Shown piece after piece: positions 34,067-36,867 of a DNA stretch of 36,867 nucleotides. The notes below the pieces were generated by a model. The model saw only the letters and a program-made list of their open reading frames with translations, was not told the DNA's origin and did no database searches. Location: NCBI GenBank assembly GCA_002787235.1, contig PCWG01000012.1:1-36867 (forward strand), given 5' to 3'. Each line of letters opens with the position of its first letter. Position 1 is the stretch's first letter. The position numbers and the translations under genes were made by a program. Source of the DNA: Nitrospinae bacterium CG11_big_fil_rev_8_21_14_0_20_45_15. GTDB taxonomy: Bacteria > Nitrospinota > Nitrospinia > Nitrospinales > VA-1.

Positions 34067-36867
34067 TTAGTGCTTATCTGGTTTTTTATCCTTGCCTTTG
34101 TCGTTATCCTTGCCTTTGTCGTTATCCTTGCCTTTGTCGTTATCCTTGCCTTTGTCGTTATCCTTGCCTTTGTCGTTATCCTTGCCTTTGTCGTTATTGT
34201 GCCGTTTTATTTTGCCACCCGCTGTAAGATCCATCGTGTCGGCCGTCACATGACGGGAAATACTGATATCATCTCCAGCGTTAATTGTCAGGTCGCCTAA
34301 ATCCAGATGACCTTTCAGAGTCACATCGTCGCCAGCAACAAGGTCGGTTTCAGTACTCACCGTGAGATGACCTTTGATTCGAATGTCATCACCCGCATTA
34401 GCTTCTAAATTGACAAAAGAAGATAACCCTTTCAGATCAATATCATCCCCCGCGTTCAAACTCACTTGCTGAGCGGTCAGACCCTTGTCTATTTTGATAT
34501 CATCTGCAGCAATCATTGAAATATTGTTAAAGCTCGAAGCATTACCGTTAAAACGTATATCTTTACCCGTTTTAGAAGCTACAAGTGTTACGAGTGGAAG
34601 ATTAGCAATATTTGCCAAGCTTACATTATCGACTTTAATACCATCATTGTTAGCTCCTCCAATGATCAAATTGCTCGCACTGATGTTTTGCAATTCTGCA
34701 CCGCTGATCTGAGCATCACCCGCAGCGTCTCCAATACCAATAGTACCTCCTACAGACAGACTCAGACTTGTGGTCGCCGTGCCGCTATTGATCGTACCGC
34801 CGATAATAAAATCGTTGGCCGTTATCGAAATGTCATGGCCCTGGGAATCAATCAGAATTCCTGCGAGAAGCTCAAAGTCGCCCACTCCATTGAGGTCTGC
34901 ATCGGCGTCAATGAGAACATTACCGTTGTTATTGATATTTTGAGAAATTATAATTCCGTCGTTCGCTGAGATGATCAAAGGCCCACTCGTCTGAGTATTG
35001 CCATTCAATCCTATAGAACCACCTGCTACCAGATTACCAATCAAGTCGATAAATTCTGCTGTAATAACGATATCATTCGCTGAACTGAGCGTTGTTCCAC
35101 CTGCCAGGCTGAAATTTCCACTCAAATTCAAGTCAGCATCCGCTACCGCTATAAAGTCGCCCAGAACCGTCGTTAAATCCGTATTGACATTAATGTCGCC
35201 ATTCGCGGTCAAATTCAGAGCATTGAAGCTGGAAGCATTGTTATTGAAATCAATATTACCTCCCGTATTGATGAACACAGTACCTATCCCTGCGCTATTT
35301 GTGGGAGTCACACCATCCACAACAACATTCCCACCCAGTAAATTTCCCAGTACCAGATTTGCTGAAGTTATATTTTGCAGTTCTGCACCATCAATCGTCA
35401 TATCCCCTATGGCATTGCCAACACCGATCGTGCCATTATCCGATACTTGAATCGTGATCGTGCCCGCTCCAGAAGAAAGCGCACCATTGAAGACTAAATC
35501 ATTCGCAGTGATGAATGAATCACTGTTTCCAGTATCCAGACTCCCCGCAACTGCAATTGTAAAATCTCCTGTACCATCAGCATTAGAATCTGCATTTAAA
35601 TGCGTAACTCCTCCAGCAACAACCGCACCATTGACAGTGATTCCTTTAGAAGCGGTCATATTCAAAGCTCCGCCAGCACTCACTCCCCCAGCACCTACCG
35701 TAATTAAATCATTGGAAGTAAGATCAACCAATCCGCCAGAATTACTGCCTGTCGCCGTCAACGCACCTGTATTGTTGATCAAAACTGATCCGATACCCGA
35801 GTTATTAAAGCTTACAGAAGAAACCGAAGTTTGAATATTCGTTCCATTTACAGAGCTGGTATTTAAATTATTGCCATGAATAAGGCCTGATCCATTGATA
35901 CTGCCACCTGAGTTAAATGCGATATTGCCGGATGCAGTGGTTGCAGAATTGATATCAATGTTGCCGGTAGAGCTGAAGTCAATGTCTGTAGCATTCAATA
36001 CAGCAGAAACATTGATTCCTGAGCTGTTGTTGATGGTCAGTAAATGAAAAGTCGAAGAATCGCCGGTAAAATTAACCCCTGAATTTGTATCAATAATTAT
36101 TTTACCGATGTTCTGACTATCACTAGCAGTAACACCTTCAACTGTTACTGCCCCGTTGCTGGAAAGAATCAATTCAGCCGATGTCATACGACTCAGTTCA
36201 TCTTGGTAAATCGTCATATTGCCGATAGACAAACCGACTCCTATCGTTCCATTGGTAGAACTTGTAATCGTAGTACTGGCTGTACCCGTATTTATAAAAC
36301 CCGTAAAGGCAACCTCATGAGCCACTATGTCCAAAAGATTGTCATGCGTATTTAAAGTTCTTACTGTCCCACCGACTTGACCTAATTCAAACAATCCAGT
36401 TCCATCGTTCGAATCGGTATCTGAATTAATGGTCAAATTTCCAAAAGCATCAAGATCGGAATCAACAAGAATTGAGTCCGTCGCGCGCAAGGTCAAGGCT
36501 CCCAAAGCAACGATACCACCTGTTTCTGAATTCAGATCAACCCGACCGTTTGTGGTCTCAATCGTTACACCCGATGAAATCGTCAAAGTATCTGAACCAT
36601 CGGCAATACCATTGGCATCGGCATCAAGAACGATATCACTTGCAGAAGTCACGTCGCCGTTCAATGTGATTCCATTATTGGCATTCATGACGATTCCATC
36701 ATTTGATACCAAACCATTCGTCAAAAGAATCGCATTGCCCGCATTGAGTGTGATTGAATCCGATGATTCCATCCCCACGGTCGGGGAATTCAGGATGATC
36801 GATCCGGCTGAGGTCAGGGTCGGATTGGTGAAGAAAATAATGCGATCGTTCAATCCGACATTATTGG
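34067..36867 (-). CDS. C-terminal 933 residues of a giant filamentous-haemagglutinin-like repeat protein
   Basis: The frame is open to the right edge, so the N-terminus, signal peptide and secretion domain are off-window. The visible chain is almost wholly beta-helix sequence rich in Asn, Gly, Ser, Thr and Asp, with very few Cys. A broad super-repeat occurs three times, each carrying GTIG(V/I)G and an (A/D)ELQN(I)-like strand, about 229 to 272 residues apart. The last 100 beta residues show AGDD motifs every 19-20 residues (genomic 34214-34513), typical of FHA-type rungs. The final 46 residues are Lys/Asp-rich with six NDKGKD units. It probably is a two-partner-secreted or surface adhesin/matrix protein; the partner transporter is not in the window. 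Confidence 0.85.
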   Translation of the reverse strand, partial: NNVGLNDRIIFFTNPTLTSAGSIILNSPTVGMESSDSITLNAGNAILLTNGLVSNDGIVMNANNGITLNGDVTSASDIVLDADANGIADGSDTLTISSGVTIETTNGRVDLNSETGGIVALGALTLRATDSILVDSDLDAFGNLTINSDTDSNDGTGLFELGQVGGTVRTLNTHDNLLDIVAHEVAFTGFINTGTASTTITSSTNGTIGVGLSIGNMTIYQDELSRMTSAELILSSNGAVTVEGVTASDSQNIGKIIIDTNSGVNFTGDSSTFHLLTINNSSGINVSAVLNATDIDFSSTGNIDINSATTASGNIAFNSGGSINGSGLIHGNNLNTSSVNGTNIQTSVSSVSFNNSGIGSVLINNTGALTATGSNSGGLVDLTSNDLITVGAGGVSAGGALNMTASKGITVNGAVVAGGVTHLNADSNADGTGDFTIAVAGSLDTGNSDSFITANDLVFNGALSSGAGTITIQVSDNGTIGVGNAIGDMTIDGAELQNITSANLVLGNLLGGNVVVDGVTPTNSAGIGTVFINTGGNIDFNNNASSFNALNLTANGDINVNTDLTTVLGDFIAVADADLNLSGNFSLAGGTTLSSANDIVITAEFIDLIGNLVAGGSIGLNGNTQTSGPLIISANDGIIISQNINNNGNVLIDADADLNGVGDFELLAGILIDSQGHDISITANDFIIGGTINSGTATTSLSLSVGGTIGIGDAAGDAQISGAELQNISASNLIIGGANNDGIKVDNVSLANIANLPLVTLVASKTGKDIRFNGNASSFNNISMIAADDIKIDKGLTAQQVSLNAGDDIDLKGLSSFVNLEANAGDDIRIKGHLTVSTETDLVAGDDVTLKGHLDLGDLTINAGDDISISRHVTADTMDLTAGGKIKRHNNDKGKDNDKGKDNDKGKDNDKGKDNDKGKDNDKGKDKKPDKH
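34088..34195 (-). repeat. Six perfect 18-bp tandem repeats encoding NDKGKD
   Basis: The plus-strand unit ATCCTTGCCTTTGTCGTT occurs six times without a mismatch. In the minus-strand gene each unit encodes NDKGKD. The unit is a multiple of three, so copy-number change would lengthen or shorten the tail without breaking the frame. Confidence 0.95.
34214..34513 (-). repeat. Beta-helix rungs of 19-20 residues near the C-terminus
   Basis: Within the giant protein the motifs IAADDI, NAGDDI, NAGDDI, VAGDDV, NAGDDI and TAGGKI recur at spacings of 19, 19, 20, 19 and 19 residues. This period is that of FHA-type parallel beta-helices. The rungs are diverged in DNA sequence, unlike the perfect 18-bp array that follows them. 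Confidence 0.8.

Noticed and set aside
34088-34195. Possible CRISPR array
   Set aside because: The 18-bp units are contiguous with no spacers and lie in frame in a protein gene; it is a coding tandem repeat.
34070-34300. Plus-strand ORF rich in AFVVIL repeats, resembling a membrane protein
   Set aside because: It is the mirror of the 18-bp NDKGKD array on the other strand. The hydrophobic pattern is a consequence of the repeat, with no independent support.
34998-35834. Two plus-strand ORFs of 150 and 126 codons
   Set aside because: They are antisense to the giant repeat protein; their repeated Ala/Pro/Thr composition mirrors its Asn/Gly-rich repeats.
36851-36853. TTG as the true start of the giant protein
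   Set aside because: The frame continues open upstream to the window edge, and the sequence before it has the same repeat character, so the start lies outside the window.

Overview
The window appears to come from the chromosome of a Gram-negative bacterium. It encodes outer-membrane export machinery, a lipoprotein, a periplasmic HtrA protease and a large secreted repeat protein, and the base composition is moderately AT-rich. Protein style (cysteine-rich HisRS, assimilatory APS reductase, exosortase-type exopolysaccharide machinery) would fit a Nitrospinota- or deltaproteobacteria-like lineage. That placement is a guess from memory and was not tested.

Layout. (1) Bases 1-6644 are mostly housekeeping: the start of an exported His-rich protein running off the left edge, an HtrA/DegQ protease, APS reductase (cysH), an orphan EcfT/CbiQ-like membrane protein, and a tight fbp-hisS-fur operon. 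(2) Bases 6679-33111 form one large surface-polysaccharide locus of 20 genes, nearly all on the minus strand. It reads as two minus-strand transcription units separated by one plus-strand glycosyltransferase. Unit A (33111 down to 19203) encodes an outer-membrane barrel, a Wzz/Wzc-type chain-length and tyrosine-kinase-like protein, a CapD/WbpM-type 4,6-dehydratase, an epimerase-nucleotidyltransferase-GHMP kinase cassette, three glycosyltransferases and a Wzx-type flippase. Unit B (17780 down to 6679) has a near-consensus sigma-70-type promoter. It encodes a Wzy-like polymerase, a glycosyltransferase, a methyltransferase, a PglC-type phosphoglycosyl transferase, an aldo/keto reductase, a pair of E1-alpha/E1-beta TPP enzymes, a YdcF-family protein, an O-antigen ligase/polymerase-family protein and the Wza-like export protein. 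(3) Bases 33389-36867 hold a small M48-type lipoprotein protease and the C-terminal 933 residues of a very large repeat protein of filamentous-haemagglutinin type. It ends in six perfect copies of an 18-bp repeat encoding NDKGKD.

Inferred working of the locus: nucleotide sugars are made by the dehydratase, epimerase, nucleotidyltransferase and kinase. The PglC-like enzyme starts the lipid-linked unit, and the glycosyltransferases, methyltransferase and possibly the TPP/AKR enzymes complete and decorate it. The Wzx-like protein flips it, Wzy/WaaL-family proteins polymerise or ligate it, and the Wzc-like, Wza-like and barrel proteins set chain length and export. The adjoining giant repeat protein may be a surface or matrix partner of this polysaccharide.

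The features I consider least explained are the E1-alpha/beta TPP pair with no E2/E3 in the polysaccharide locus; the Wzc-like protein that lacks a tyrosine tail and carries an acidic insert; and the repeat protein with 19-20-residue rungs, three super-repeats each preceded by a calcium-loop-like D/N/G motif, and the repetitive charged tail. No CRISPR array, tRNA, rRNA or insertion sequence was found.
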